This document shows, one piece after another, positions 8,184 to 16,714 of a DNA stretch of 34,262 bases. The DNA comes from Clostridiales bacterium (GTDB lineage: Bacteria > Bacillota > Clostridia > Oscillospirales > JAAYOS01), in assembly GCA_012520195.1 (NCBI GenBank), contig JAAYOS010000116.1:1-34262 (forward strand). Direction: 5' to 3'. Both the position numbers and the translations under genes were made by a program. Position 1 is the stretch's first letter; every line of letters begins with the position of its first letter. The notes under the pieces were generated by a model. It was given only the letters and a program-made list of their open reading frames with translations, was not told the DNA's origin and made no database searches.

Positions 8184-10082
8184 ATTCCAAATCAATTAGC
8201 GATACAGGAGTACTTAGCAGCAAGAAAAGCGGGGAAGCGCTATTTTGCGGAGCACGCCGGTAAGGGCGGTCAAACTGGATATCTCGATGTGTTGGAAGGA
8301 AAGCTCCACGAAACCGAGACCGTCGGTGAGATAAATCTCGGAATATATGAAATCCCTCTTGAGAGCATTGTGGGCACTTTGACTGAAGCCCGCAGCACGG
8401 CCTTTGCAGGGAATTTCATGCCTCTTTTGGCTGAGGGATCGGAGTTTGCGTCAAAGTGGCAATCACTTTACTCTCATCACATAAGGGATGGCATAAGCGA
8501 TCCGATAAAAGTCTATGAGTACCTCAACCGATTCTACGTTGTAGAGGGTAATAAGCGCGTATCGGTACTAACCCATGTCGGTGCTTACTCAATACGGGCT
8601 GAGGTTATTCGCATTCTCCCCAAAAGGGATACAAAAAACCGTGATATCTCCATCTACTACGAGATTGTCGACTACAACCCGCATATTCTAGCTTTTGTTG
8701 GTATGTGGTTTGGAAGACGAGGGTCTTTCACAAAACTAATGGAGAATGCCAAAAAATTCTCCGAAACAGTGCCCGAGCTGAAAGGCAAGCAGCCACATGT
8801 GTGGCTTTCAAAGGTGTTCAGGGATTTCAGCAGGCAGTATCGGGCCGCAGGATTTGGTGACATCAATCTACACTTGGGCGATGCCTTCATAGAATACGTT
8901 CGAATTTACGGATTTCCGTATGATGAACCGTATGAGATACTGGGACATAAAGTTAGGAATTGCGAGGGACAGTTTAAGCTCGTCGCAAAAAGAAGCAGCC
9001 AGAAGGTCATAGACTCGGGGGATGTACAACGTACAGGAGGACTTAGGCTCAGGTCGATAATATCTCCGCGTAAAGCGAGGGCAGTTTTTGTGTACCGAAC
9101 TCCCTACGAGTTATCCCCGAGAACCCGGGCCCACGAGTATGGGCGGTTACAGGCCGAGAAGATGTTTGGTGACCGTCTTATTACCGAGGCTGTGTATGGA
9201 GTCAGCGAGGATGATGCCCACAGAAGGCTTGTTGAAATAGCAAAGACAAAGCCGGATATAATCTTTACTGTAAACTCACGTTTTGGACGCGCATCACTAC
9301 AGACGTCCCTTGAACTATCAGATGTACTTGTGTTCAACTGTAACCACACCCAGCCCGGCAAGCGTCTTAACACCTACTATTGTAAACTATACGAGCTAAC
9401 GTTCATGCTAGGTATTTTGGCTGGTTCATATACAAGTACCAACACTGTTGGGTTTATCACTCAGCCCAAAAGCCTTGTAAACTCGACCTATGGCATAAAC
9501 TCCTTCGCATTAGGTGCGAGACTTGTCAATCACAATATCCGGGTGAAGACGGCCTCCATGATCAATGAGTACTCATCTGAGGAGGATAGAGCGCTCAGAA
9601 AGGAGCTTGCCTCAAAAGGTGTTGATGTTGTTTTCAGTCAATATCCGAATGAGGACCCCGCGTGGTACAACAAGTTCAATAACCTGTACGGGATGCTCAG
9701 TGCCATCAATCCAAACGGCTGCGTTACAGATTATCTTGCAACCTCAGCATGGAATTGGGATGTTGTCTATAAAAAATTATTCGAGGACTACTTAGAGGGC
9801 AATTTTGATTTTCTCCGGAAGACACCGGAGAGCACGCTCAACTTCTGGCTGGGCCTTTCTGCAGGGGCCACCGATGTGTATATGTCGGACATTGTTTTGG
9901 GTCCCCACACAGCCAGACTCGGGAAAGTTTTCAAGGAGCTTCTGACTAAGTCACAGATCCATCCATTCATCGGACCAATAAAAGATAACAGCGGAGTTGT
10001 GAGAATTGGTAAGGGGGATGTCCCCACGCTGATGGACATTCAGAGGATGAGATGGCTAAGCGATATAGTGTCAGAGGACTAG
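8184..10082 (+). CDS. ParB-like / BMP (PBP1-type) fusion protein, probable ATT start
   Basis: A 632-residue cytosolic protein. The N-terminal part carries a ParB/Srx-like segment, with DPIKVYEYLNRFYVVEGNKR and SVLTHVGAYSIRAEVIRI at about residues 110-150. The C-terminal half, from about residue 300, is a basic-membrane-protein (PBP1-like) periplasmic-binding fold, with RARAVFVYRTP-like and GILAGSYTSTNTVGFITQP segments. There is no signal peptide or lipobox, so the binding domain is apparently intracellular. The first conventional start is GTG 8289. However, the frame is open upstream and encodes a family-like N-terminus (IQEYLAARKAGKRYF). GAGGTG (8171-8176) lies seven bases before ATT 8184, with no ATG, GTG or TTG in frame there. 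The ligand is unknown. Confidence 0.7.
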   Translation: MPNQLAIQEYLAARKAGKRYFAEHAGKGGQTGYLDVLEGKLHETETVGEINLGIYEIPLESIVGTLTEARSTAFAGNFMPLLAEGSEFASKWQSLYSHHIRDGISDPIKVYEYLNRFYVVEGNKRVSVLTHVGAYSIRAEVIRILPKRDTKNRDISIYYEIVDYNPHILAFVGMWFGRRGSFTKLMENAKKFSETVPELKGKQPHVWLSKVFRDFSRQYRAAGFGDINLHLGDAFIEYVRIYGFPYDEPYEILGHKVRNCEGQFKLVAKRSSQKVIDSGDVQRTGGLRLRSIISPRKARAVFVYRTPYELSPRTRAHEYGRLQAEKMFGDRLITEAVYGVSEDDAHRRLVEIAKTKPDIIFTVNSRFGRASLQTSLELSDVLVFNCNHTQPGKRLNTYYCKLYELTFMLGILAGSYTSTNTVGFITQPKSLVNSTYGINSFALGARLVNHNIRVKTASMINEYSSEEDRALRKELASKGVDVVFSQYPNEDPAWYNKFNNLYGMLSAINPNGCVTDYLATSAWNWDVVYKKLFEDYLEGNFDFLRKTPESTLNFWLGLSAGATDVYMSDIVLGPHTARLGKVFKELLTKSQIHPFIGPIKDNSGVVRIGKGDVPTLMDIQRMRWLSDIVSED

Positions 10083-10117
10083 CACGGAGTTATTCTAATT
10101 ATCAGGAGGACATTATT

Positions 10118-11344
10118 GTGGTAAAGACGGCAGTCATCGGCTTGGGCTATATAGGGCTTCCCACAGCCCTCTCACTCGCTGTTAACGGTGTGCAGGTTGT
10201 CGGTGTAGATATTAATCCGGAAGTAGTCGCCAAGCTAAACTCGGGAAAACTGACATTTGAAGAGAAGGGGCTATCCGAGCTGTTCAAAAGAGCCTGTGAC
10301 AGTGGAGTTGAATTTGTTACAGAGTACCCTGTCGCAGATGTGTATATATGCGCCGTTCCAACTCCATACGATAAGAACTCAAAAAAGGTTGACCCTTCGT
10401 ATGTCATAGATTCAATCAATCGAATAATCAGTGTTGCACCGCGGGGGAGCATAATCGTTATTGAATCAACTATTTCCCCGGGAACGGTCGACCGCAGCAT
10501 CAGACCGATATTTGAGAGAAACGGACTTGTACTGGGTTCTGACTTCCATATTGCACACGCGCCCGAGCGTATTATCCCGGGCAACATGCTCTATGAGCTT
10601 GAGAACAACTCAAGGATAGTCGGCGCAGACAGCGTTGAGGTCGCCGAGAAGGTGCGGGACATATACAGCAGTTTCTGCAAGGGAGATATTGTCCTGACAG
10701 ACATACGTACAGCTGAGATGACCAAGGTGGTCGAAAACACTTTTCGCGATATTAACATTGCCTATGCAAATGAGCTCGCAAAGATTTGCAGTTCGGACGG
10801 CATGGATGTCTATAAGATTATTGAGATTGCTAACATGCATCCCCGTGTCAACATTCACACACCAGGTCCTGGTGTCGGGGGACACTGTATTTCAGTAGAC
10901 TCATGGTTTCTTGTCGGTGACTATCCAGGGCTTGCTAATATTATCCTTGCAGCAAGGAAGATAAACGATTCTATGCCAGAGTTTGTGCTTGAACGGGCAT
11001 ATAATATAATGAAGGAGCAGGGCATTAAAGATGTCAAACGTGTCGGCCTATATGGGCTTACCTATAAGGAAAATGTGGATGACACACGTGACAGCCCCAC
11101 GCTTCAATTGCTAGACTGTATGGCCAGGCATCTGGCAGGTGGCCTTAAAGTGTACGATCCATATATTAACGAGAAGATTGTCGATAACCAAATACTCGAC
11201 TTCAATGAGTTTCTCGACTCTGTAGACATGGTTATTATTATGGTTGGACATAACCACCTGAAGGAGAACATGGCACGTATTGAGGAGAAGGTAATATTCG
11301 ATACTCGAAACGCCTGTCCTTTTGAACACGCATACAAGCTGTAA
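10118..11344 (+). CDS. wecC: UDP-N-acetyl-D-mannosamine dehydrogenase-type nucleotide-sugar dehydrogenase
   Basis: A UDP-sugar 6-dehydrogenase that makes a uronic acid by two NAD-dependent oxidations. The 408-residue product starts with the Rossmann motif AVIGLGYIGLPTA. The central segments AHAPERIIPGNM and RTAEMTKVVENTFRDINIA follow. The catalytic cysteine is in GPGVGGHCISVD, and the C-terminal UDP-binding domain contains YGLTYKENVDDTRDSPTL. The PWFLV/SWFLV version of the active-site loop favours the WecC/UDP-HexNAc group over UDP-glucose dehydrogenase. The frame is open from 10052, inside the previous gene, but AGGAGGA lies seven bases before GTG 10118. A role in surface polysaccharide is likely. 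Confidence 0.85.
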   Translation: MVKTAVIGLGYIGLPTALSLAVNGVQVVGVDINPEVVAKLNSGKLTFEEKGLSELFKRACDSGVEFVTEYPVADVYICAVPTPYDKNSKKVDPSYVIDSINRIISVAPRGSIIVIESTISPGTVDRSIRPIFERNGLVLGSDFHIAHAPERIIPGNMLYELENNSRIVGADSVEVAEKVRDIYSSFCKGDIVLTDIRTAEMTKVVENTFRDINIAYANELAKICSSDGMDVYKIIEIANMHPRVNIHTPGPGVGGHCISVDSWFLVGDYPGLANIILAARKINDSMPEFVLERAYNIMKEQGIKDVKRVGLYGLTYKENVDDTRDSPTLQLLDCMARHLAGGLKVYDPYINEKIVDNQILDFNEFLDSVDMVIIMVGHNHLKENMARIEEKVIFDTRNACPFEHAYKL

Positions 11345-11376
11345 CCTTATCACATTAGCGCTGCACAACGAAGCAT

Positions 11377-11455
11377 TAATAATGGACTCTTTAGCTTTCA
11401 TGGAGTGTGCAATGAGGAGCACATTTCAAAGAGCTAAAGAGTCCTTATTAGTTTT
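11377..11455. terminator. Long hairpin between convergent wecC and serA
   Basis: Arms of about 19 base pairs (11377-11396 with one bulged T, and 11432-11450) enclose a 35-base loop holding a smaller tgtgc/gcaca hairpin. GTTTT follows on the plus side. It sits between convergent genes and probably ends at least the wecC transcript. Confidence 0.7.
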
Positions 11456-11472
11456 ACCTATAGTTATACTAG

Positions 11473-12642
11473 TTATTTGATTGCGCGTACGCGTAGCACT
11501 CCGTTTAGGGAACGTATATGGTTTAGAGTATCTTCCGCGACATCGACATCGACATCGAGGACCGTGTATGCGAAGTCCCCTTTGGACTTGTTGACAAGAT
11601 TCATTATGTTCAGACCAAGGGATGAAAATGCTCCGGATACCGGGCTGAGCACGTTAGGTATGTTTCTGTGTGTGACACAGATTCTTGTTTTGCAGGAGCG
11701 CGGGACGTCTACATCGGGGAAGTTGACAGAGTTTATAATGTTACCCTCTTCCAAATACTCCATAAGCTGGTGAACGGCCATAGTAGCACAGTTCTCCTCG
11801 CTCTCGGGCGTTGAAGCACCGAGATGTGGAAATGCTATGACTTTTTCATGCCCGAGGATCGTGTCGTTGGGGAAATCCGTTACATATTTTGACACAATGC
11901 CGGAGTCGAGAGCTTCCAGCAGGTCCTCGTTGTTTACAAGCTCTCCGCGTGCAAGGTTAATGAGCCGGACACCGGGTTTCATGCAGCTGAACGCTTCTTT
12001 ATTGATCATACCGACAGTCTTATCGTTAACAGGTATATGAAGGGTGATATAGTCGGAATTTTCATAGATCGTGTTATAGTCAGGTGCATATGATACACTG
12101 CGTGACAGTCCCCAGGCGCCTTTTACCGAGAGATACGGGTCACATCCGAGTGCATTCATGCCTAGGTATGTAGCAGCGTTTGCTACCATTCCGCCTATAG
12201 CTCCAAGACCGATTATACCCAATGTCTTGCCCATGAGCTCAGGGCCAGCGAAGCTACTCTTTCCCTTCTCGACAAGCTTTGTTACTTCGTCGCCTTTGCC
12301 CGAAAGAGTTTTTACCCAGTCGATGCCGCCGATCACATCCCTCGAGCTGAGCAATAGTGCACAGATTACGAGCTCCTTTACGGCATTGGCATTTGCTCCG
12401 GGTGTATTAAAAACAACGATTCCTTCCTCGGAGCATCTGTCTACAGGAATATTATTCGTCCCTGCACCAGCGCGCACTATACAACAAAGGTTCTCATCAA
12501 ATTCCTGTGAGTGGAGGTTTGCGGACCTCAGAAGGATAGCGTTGGGGGAGCTAATATCTGAAGAGACCTCATAAAGCTCGCTTTTTCGCAAAGTTTCAAG
12601 GGCATCTGGAGAAATATTGTTCAGTGTCTGTATACGGTACAA
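11473..12642 (-). CDS. serA: D-3-phosphoglycerate dehydrogenase
   Basis: First enzyme of serine synthesis: NAD-dependent oxidation of 3-phosphoglycerate to 3-phosphohydroxypyruvate. The 389-residue product is the short form. The N-terminal substrate domain has RAGAGTNNIPVD. The Rossmann domain has KTLGIIGLGAIGGMVA and CDPY, the catalytic Arg is in INLARGELVN, and the catalytic His is in FPHLGAST. A C-terminal ACT-like domain (from about residue 315) begins RICVTHRNIPNVLSPV and likely binds serine as feedback inhibitor. The start is TTG 12642, six bases after the serC stop; the GAAAGGCAG ribosome site lies in the end of serC. It forms an operon with serC. Confidence 0.92.
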   Translation of the reverse strand: MYRIQTLNNISPDALETLRKSELYEVSSDISSPNAILLRSANLHSQEFDENLCCIVRAGAGTNNIPVDRCSEEGIVVFNTPGANANAVKELVICALLLSSRDVIGGIDWVKTLSGKGDEVTKLVEKGKSSFAGPELMGKTLGIIGLGAIGGMVANAATYLGMNALGCDPYLSVKGAWGLSRSVSYAPDYNTIYENSDYITLHIPVNDKTVGMINKEAFSCMKPGVRLINLARGELVNNEDLLEALDSGIVSKYVTDFPNDTILGHEKVIAFPHLGASTPESEENCATMAVHQLMEYLEEGNIINSVNFPDVDVPRSCKTRICVTHRNIPNVLSPVSGAFSSLGLNIMNLVNKSKGDFAYTVLDVDVDVAEDTLNHIRSLNGVLRVRAIK

Positions 12643-12648
12643 TTCTGT

Positions 12649-13734
12649 TCACTGCCTTTCAGCTTCGAATTTGTCGATGTAGTTGATAAGCCTCTTTATA
12701 CCCTCGACCGGCATTGCGTTATATATTGAGGCTCTCATGCCACCAGCCGATCGGTGTCCCTTAAGAGATATTAGTCCGCTCTCTGTAGCGCCCTTAATAA
12801 ACTGGTTGTCAAGTTCATCGTCCCCGGTGGTGAAGGTCACATTCATCATTGAACGGTAAGGCTTTTCAATGCCAAGCTTGAATAGGTTACTGTTATCTAG
12901 TCTGTTGTAGAGCATTTCCGCTTTTTCGCGGTTTATCTTGGCCATCTCCTCAAGTCCGCCCATCTCATCTATCCAGTCAAGGACAAGTCCGAGGAGATAG
13001 ATTCCATATGTGGGTGGTGTGTTGTACATAGATTTATTCTTGATCATTGTCGGATATCTCAGAAGGATAGGAGTATCTTCAGGGGGGCAGAAGGGCAGAC
13101 TGTTCTTTACTATAACTACCGTCAACCCTGCTGGACCCATATTCTTCTGCGCACCCGCATAAATGATACCATATTTTGAAACATCTATGGGCTCTGAGAG
13201 GATACAGGATGACATATCACATACGAGTGGGACATCGGTCTCGGGAACGTAGTCCCATTTAGAGCCGTATATTGTGTTGTTAAGACAGTAATGAAAATAT
13301 GAGGCGTTTGGATCAAGCTTTAGATCGGACTGTCGCGGTATATAGGAAAATTTCTTGTCCTCTGAGCTTGCAGCTATATTGACTGTCCCAAATTTCTCTG
13401 CCTCAGTCGCTGCTTTCTGTGAAAAGCTTCCGGTGATGGCATAGTCAGCACATCCGGTTTTAGCGATAAGATTCATTGCTGTCATAGAAAACTGCATTGT
13501 CGCTCCGCCCTGGAGGAAGAGGACACTGTAGTCATCAGGTATGTTCATGATCCGGCGGAGCTTAGACTCGACAGACACAATTATTTCGTCATACTCGGAT
13601 GATCGGTGGCTCATTTCCATTACAGAACAACCCGTGCCTTTGTAGTTCAAAAGCTCGGATGCCGCTCTCTCAAGAACCTTCTCAGGAAGCATTGAGGGCC
13701 CTGCGGAGAAGTTAAAGATTCTGTTGTGTCCCAT
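12649..13734 (-). CDS. serC: Phosphoserine aminotransferase
   Basis: The PLP-dependent aminotransferase that makes O-phospho-L-serine from phosphohydroxypyruvate and glutamate. It has 361 residues, typical length. FNFSAGPSMLPEKVL is the family start. SVLFLQGGATMQFSM binds cofactor phosphate, the PLP lysine is in YAGAQKNMGPAGL, and GHRSAGGMRASIYNAM binds substrate phosphate. ATG 13734 follows AAGAGGTC. It is first in a serC-serA operon behind a consensus promoter. No serB (phosphoserine phosphatase) is visible in the window. Confidence 0.96.
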   Translation of the reverse strand: MGHNRIFNFSAGPSMLPEKVLERAASELLNYKGTGCSVMEMSHRSSEYDEIIVSVESKLRRIMNIPDDYSVLFLQGGATMQFSMTAMNLIAKTGCADYAITGSFSQKAATEAEKFGTVNIAASSEDKKFSYIPRQSDLKLDPNASYFHYCLNNTIYGSKWDYVPETDVPLVCDMSSCILSEPIDVSKYGIIYAGAQKNMGPAGLTVVIVKNSLPFCPPEDTPILLRYPTMIKNKSMYNTPPTYGIYLLGLVLDWIDEMGGLEEMAKINREKAEMLYNRLDNSNLFKLGIEKPYRSMMNVTFTTGDDELDNQFIKGATESGLISLKGHRSAGGMRASIYNAMPVEGIKRLINYIDKFEAERQ

Positions 13735-13873
13735 TGTCGATGACCTCTTTTCTGAAAACTTTTTACTGGTTTACTCTTCGACTAATACTTGTGAGATTCT
13801 TGCTCTCGCAATACTACTTTTGGAAACGAATTAAATCACTGACGCTTTAACTCGATGCTAAAGTATATTGACG

Positions 13874-13902
13874 ATTATACACTTGGTCCCTAAAAATGTC
13901 AA
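13874..13902 (-). promoter_or_regulatory. Consensus promoter of serC-serA
   Basis: On the minus strand, exact TTGACA (13902-13897) and exact TATAAT (13879-13874) are separated by 17 bases. The ~130-base leader to serC shows no T-box or other riboswitch that I recognise. Confidence 0.85.
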
Positions 13903-14003
13903 TTTATTAACAATACAATTATTCATACCTGAAACGGTGTTTTTTTGCATTTTTACACATCGTTTTATGAAAACATAACAGGTAAATGTAATCGGCGTGG
14001 CGC

Positions 14004-15371
14004 TCAGACTTTTGGAAGGCTGGAGAGACCGAGTTCGATATCCTCGTCGGTTGGTATATAGTCGGTCATTGTGCCGTTATTGAAGCTCTGGTATGCGGAC
14101 ATATCAAAAAAGCCTGTACCTGTGAGTCCAAATAGGATTTTCTTTTTCTCTCCAGTTTCCCTACACTTTATTGCCTCATCAATGGCTGCACAGAGTGCGT
14201 GGTTAGATTCCGGGGCAGGAAGGTTACCCTCACTCTTACAGAAGAGCTTAGCCGCCTGGAATACCTTAGTCTGCTCATACGCTATCACATCCATATACCC
14301 ATCGTGCTTAAGCTTTGACACAATTGGATTCATGCCGTGGTAGCGCAGCCCACCAGCGTGGTTTGGTGAGGGCATAAAGCCGCTGCCCAGTGTGTACATC
14401 TTAATCAGTGGTGTCATACATCCGGTATCGCCAAAGTCATAAGCATAGCGGCCGCGTGTAAGTGTCGGGCAGGAGGCGGGTTCAACGCCAAGGAATTGAA
14501 TGTTGTTTTTGCCCTGCAACCTCTCTGCCATATATGGAGCGATAAGTCCACCAAAGTTAGAACCGCCCCCAAGACAGCCGATTACGATATCCGGTGTTAT
14601 ATTATACTTATCCAGTGCCGCTTTTGCTTCCAGGCCTATAACGCTCTGATGCAGCAGAACATGGTTCATAACACTACCAAGTAGATATCGGCAATTCTCT
14701 CTACTCAAAGCTATCTCCACAGCTTCAGAGATGGCACAGCCAAGGCTTCCACCGGTACCGGGATGGTCCTTCAAAATACGGCGACCAACCTCTGTTGTAT
14801 CGGATGGTGATGGGATTACTTGTGCACCATAGGTCTCCATCAAGTCCTTGCGGTGAGGTTTTTGCTCGTAAGATGTTTTTACCATATAGACAAGGAGGTC
14901 GAGTCCAAAAAAGCCCGTTGCCATAGAGAGAGCGGTTCCCCACTGTCCGGCACCTGTTTCTGTAGTAACGCTAGTAAGACCCTGTTCACGGGCATAGTAA
15001 ACCTGAGGCACAGAACTGTTTAGTTTATGACTTCCGGATGTGTTTGTTCCCTCAAACTTGTAGTAAATTTCAGCAGGTGTGTCAAGTAGCTTCTCAAGGT
15101 TATATGCCCTAACTACTGGAGATGGACGATACATGCGATAGAAGTTACGTACCTCATCCGGAATCTCAATATATTTGTCAGTGGTATTCATTTCCTGTTC
15201 AACAGCCGCGTCGGTAAACACTTTGCGTAATTCGTCCGCCTCAACTGGCTGTCCTGTTGCGGGGTTTAGCATTGGTGGTAGCTTTTCAGGAAGATAGGCC
15301 TGAAGATTTAGCCAGAACTTTGGCAACTCACTTTCGGAGAGATTTATTTTGTAAGGGATGTTGTTTGGCAT
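14004..15371 (-). CDS. trpB: Tryptophan synthase beta-like protein, TrpB2 type
   Basis: A PLP enzyme of the TrpB2 class, 455 residues, longer than the ~400 of canonical TrpB1. It joins indole to serine (or phosphoserine in some TrpB2) to make tryptophan. The PLP lysine is in TSGSHKLNSS, and the phosphate loop is CLGGGSNFGG. Typical TrpB2 segments are RPSPVVRAYNLEKLLDTPA and ETGAGQWGTALSMA. No trpA lies nearby, so indole salvage is likely. The frame is open to 15548 into the riboswitch leader. ATG 15371 has nine bases after AAGGAG (15386-15381) and gives the family-like start MPNNIPYKI; ATG 15377 is possible but too close. The gene is under T-box control. Confidence 0.88.
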   Translation of the reverse strand: MPNNIPYKINLSESELPKFWLNLQAYLPEKLPPMLNPATGQPVEADELRKVFTDAAVEQEMNTTDKYIEIPDEVRNFYRMYRPSPVVRAYNLEKLLDTPAEIYYKFEGTNTSGSHKLNSSVPQVYYAREQGLTSVTTETGAGQWGTALSMATGFFGLDLLVYMVKTSYEQKPHRKDLMETYGAQVIPSPSDTTEVGRRILKDHPGTGGSLGCAISEAVEIALSRENCRYLLGSVMNHVLLHQSVIGLEAKAALDKYNITPDIVIGCLGGGSNFGGLIAPYMAERLQGKNNIQFLGVEPASCPTLTRGRYAYDFGDTGCMTPLIKMYTLGSGFMPSPNHAGGLRYHGMNPIVSKLKHDGYMDVIAYEQTKVFQAAKLFCKSEGNLPAPESNHALCAAIDEAIKCRETGEKKKILFGLTGTGFFDMSAYQSFNNGTMTDYIPTDEDIELGLSSLPKV

Positions 15372-15440
15372 ATTCATTAACTCCTTTTTGCTCGCGGGCT
15401 TGTCTGCGCAAATATCCGGATGCAAGGAAGTGTGATTTAT

Positions 15441-15740
15441 AGTACAAAAAAACCTGTCCCTGCAACAATGTTGCTGGGACAGGAGTAACTTCTCCTGCGG
15501 TGCCACCCGGCTTGGCGCTAAAAACACCCACTTATTACGCACAGTCATGCGCTAGCTGTGATAACGGCAGCCACCCCGGTGCCCCTACTAGTAGCAGCAA
15601 AGTTAACTAACTGCACTTTCAGTTTACCCTCATCGGTCCATTCACAGTGATTCCGGAGACCGCATTCTCACCAACAGCAGTTCTCTTTACTCCGACCATA
15701 CACAGTTACTTATCCGAATCAACGGTTTAGCATTTGACGT
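15441..15740 (-). ncRNA. T-box riboswitch, Trp specifier, upstream of trpB2
   Basis: Read on the minus strand. Stem I contains the apical GGTGAGAA segment and, on its 3' side, GAATGGACC. This places the specifier codon TGG (Trp) at 15640-15638. Further down is the T-box GGGTGGCACCGCAGG (about 15508-15494), close to the canonical AGGGTGGNACCGCG. It is followed by an intrinsic terminator: CCTGTCCC...GGGACAGG with inner gcaac/gttgc (15482-15453), then seven T. Uncharged tRNA-Trp should pair with TGG and the T-box to let transcription continue. The trpB2 ribosome site lies after the terminator. Confidence 0.92.
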
Positions 15741-15769
15741 ATTATACCCTTTACAGCTCGTGCTGTCAA
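15741..15769 (-). promoter_or_regulatory. Consensus promoter of the T-box/trpB2 transcript
   Basis: On the minus strand, exact TTGACA (15769-15764) and exact TATAAT (15746-15741) with a 17-base spacer. It is divergent from the promoter of the hydrogenase-associated operon. Confidence 0.88.
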
Positions 15770-15792
15770 GAAACTGTTACAATTATTCATCC

Positions 15793-15821
15793 TTGAAACC
15801 GGATATTATTGCATGTATAAT
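15793..15821 (+). promoter_or_regulatory. Predicted promoter of the DRTGG/sensory-hydrogenase operon
   Basis: TTGAAA (15793-15798) and TATAAT (15816-15821) with a 17-base spacer, about 55 bases before the first ATG. It lies back to back with the T-box promoter. Confidence 0.72.
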
Positions 15822-15877
15822 CAAAGTGTAGCATTTTCCAGATAAAAAACTATCAAATATTAAAGGACGGAGTATAG

Positions 15878-16225
15878 ATGACAATAAAAGAGGTAAGAGA
15901 TATTCTTCGGGCAAGAGTTCTGTGCGGGGAGCATCTTCTTTCTCAGGAAGTCCATTCTGCCTGTGGTGCAGACCTAATGAGCGATGTGCTCGCTTTCGTC
16001 AAGGATCAGTCTGTTCTTCTGACGGGACTACTCAACCCTCAGGTAATAAGAACAGCAGATATGATGGATATGGTATGCATTGTGTTTGTCCGAGGCAAGC
16101 TTCCCGATGAATCGATGATCGAGCTAGCAAAGTCTAGAGACATTGTTCTAATGTGTACAGACCTGAGAATGTATTCAGCCTGTGGAAAACTGTATAAAGG
16201 CGGGCTTGTAGGATTGGAGTGCTAA
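15878..16225 (+). CDS. DRTGG-domain protein (first copy)
   Basis: A 115-residue protein with the small alpha/beta DRTGG fold. Visible features are the N-terminal TIKEVRDILRARVLCGE segment, the core GADLMSDVLAFVKDQSVLLTGL and the C-terminal CTDLRMYSACGKLYKGGL. DRTGG domains occur in phosphotransacetylase regulators and near clostridial [FeFe]-hydrogenase genes; their ligand is not established. The residues D-R-T-G-G themselves are not present as a string. It is the first gene of an operon with an RsbW-like ATPase four bases downstream. ATG 15878 follows AAAGGACGGAG. Cytosolic. Confidence 0.7.
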   Translation: MTIKEVRDILRARVLCGEHLLSQEVHSACGADLMSDVLAFVKDQSVLLTGLLNPQVIRTADMMDMVCIVFVRGKLPDESMIELAKSRDIVLMCTDLRMYSACGKLYKGGLVGLEC

Positions 16226-16229
16226 CAAT

Positions 16230-16652
16230 TTGGATTCTCTGCATCTACACTTTGACATAGACGGATCGGATTTTACTTCAGCCGGCGAGGCAGCAAGTGA
16301 GCTTAAGCGTGTTTTGAGGCAGCTGGGTTTTCCCCCTGAGATCATCCGCAGGTGCGCCATCAGCATGTATGAGGGTGAGATCAACATGGTGATACATGCC
16401 AACGGGGGTACTGTCGATGTGTACATAGATAGCGACGAGATAATCTTTGAACTAATAGACAGCGGCCCCGGGATCGCTGATGTCGAACTTGCTATGCAGG
16501 AGGGGTATTCAACAGCATCACAGGAGGTCCGAGATTTGGGCTTTGGAGCAGGCATGGGATTACCAAATATGAAGAGATACACAGACCAGATTATTGTAGA
16601 CTCAATAGTTGGTGTCGGAACAGCCGTTTTTATGAGCATAAAGCTAGAATAG
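16230..16652 (+). CDS. RsbW/SpoIIAB-like ATP-binding protein (GHKL fold)
   Basis: A 140-residue HATPase domain of the anti-sigma/serine-kinase kind. The N box is YEGEINMVIHA (about residues 48-58), the G1 box is ELIDSGPGIAD, the G2 box is GFGAGMGLPNMKRY, and VGVGTAVFMSI closes the fold. There is no histidine phosphoacceptor or sensor domain. In such families the protein binds ATP and phosphorylates or sequesters a partner; no sigma or anti-anti-sigma gene is adjacent, so the partner is unknown. The start is TTG 16230 with GGAG ten bases upstream. It sits between the DRTGG gene and the hydrogenase-like gene, suggesting signalling from the latter. Confidence 0.78.
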   Translation: MDSLHLHFDIDGSDFTSAGEAASELKRVLRQLGFPPEIIRRCAISMYEGEINMVIHANGGTVDVYIDSDEIIFELIDSGPGIADVELAMQEGYSTASQEVRDLGFGAGMGLPNMKRYTDQIIVDSIVGVGTAVFMSIKLE

Positions 16653-16714
16653 TTGACTTGTGAGATCAGTAGACCCGCGTATCAATTCTAAACATAGAAG
16701 AGGTAGTTAGATAG

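Noticed and set aside
13921-13990. AT-rich hairpin downstream of trpB2 as a terminator
   Set aside because: The pairing (aaacg/cgttt with a bulge) is weak and no clear T run follows on the minus strand.
15372-15548. Extended N-terminus of the TrpB2 frame (59 more codons)
   Set aside because: It lies inside the T-box terminator and T-box motif; the ribosome site and family N-terminus support ATG 15371.
16175-16639. 154-codon minus-strand frame
   Set aside because: It is the shadow of the RsbW-like ATPase, whose N, G1 and G2 boxes are clear on the plus strand.
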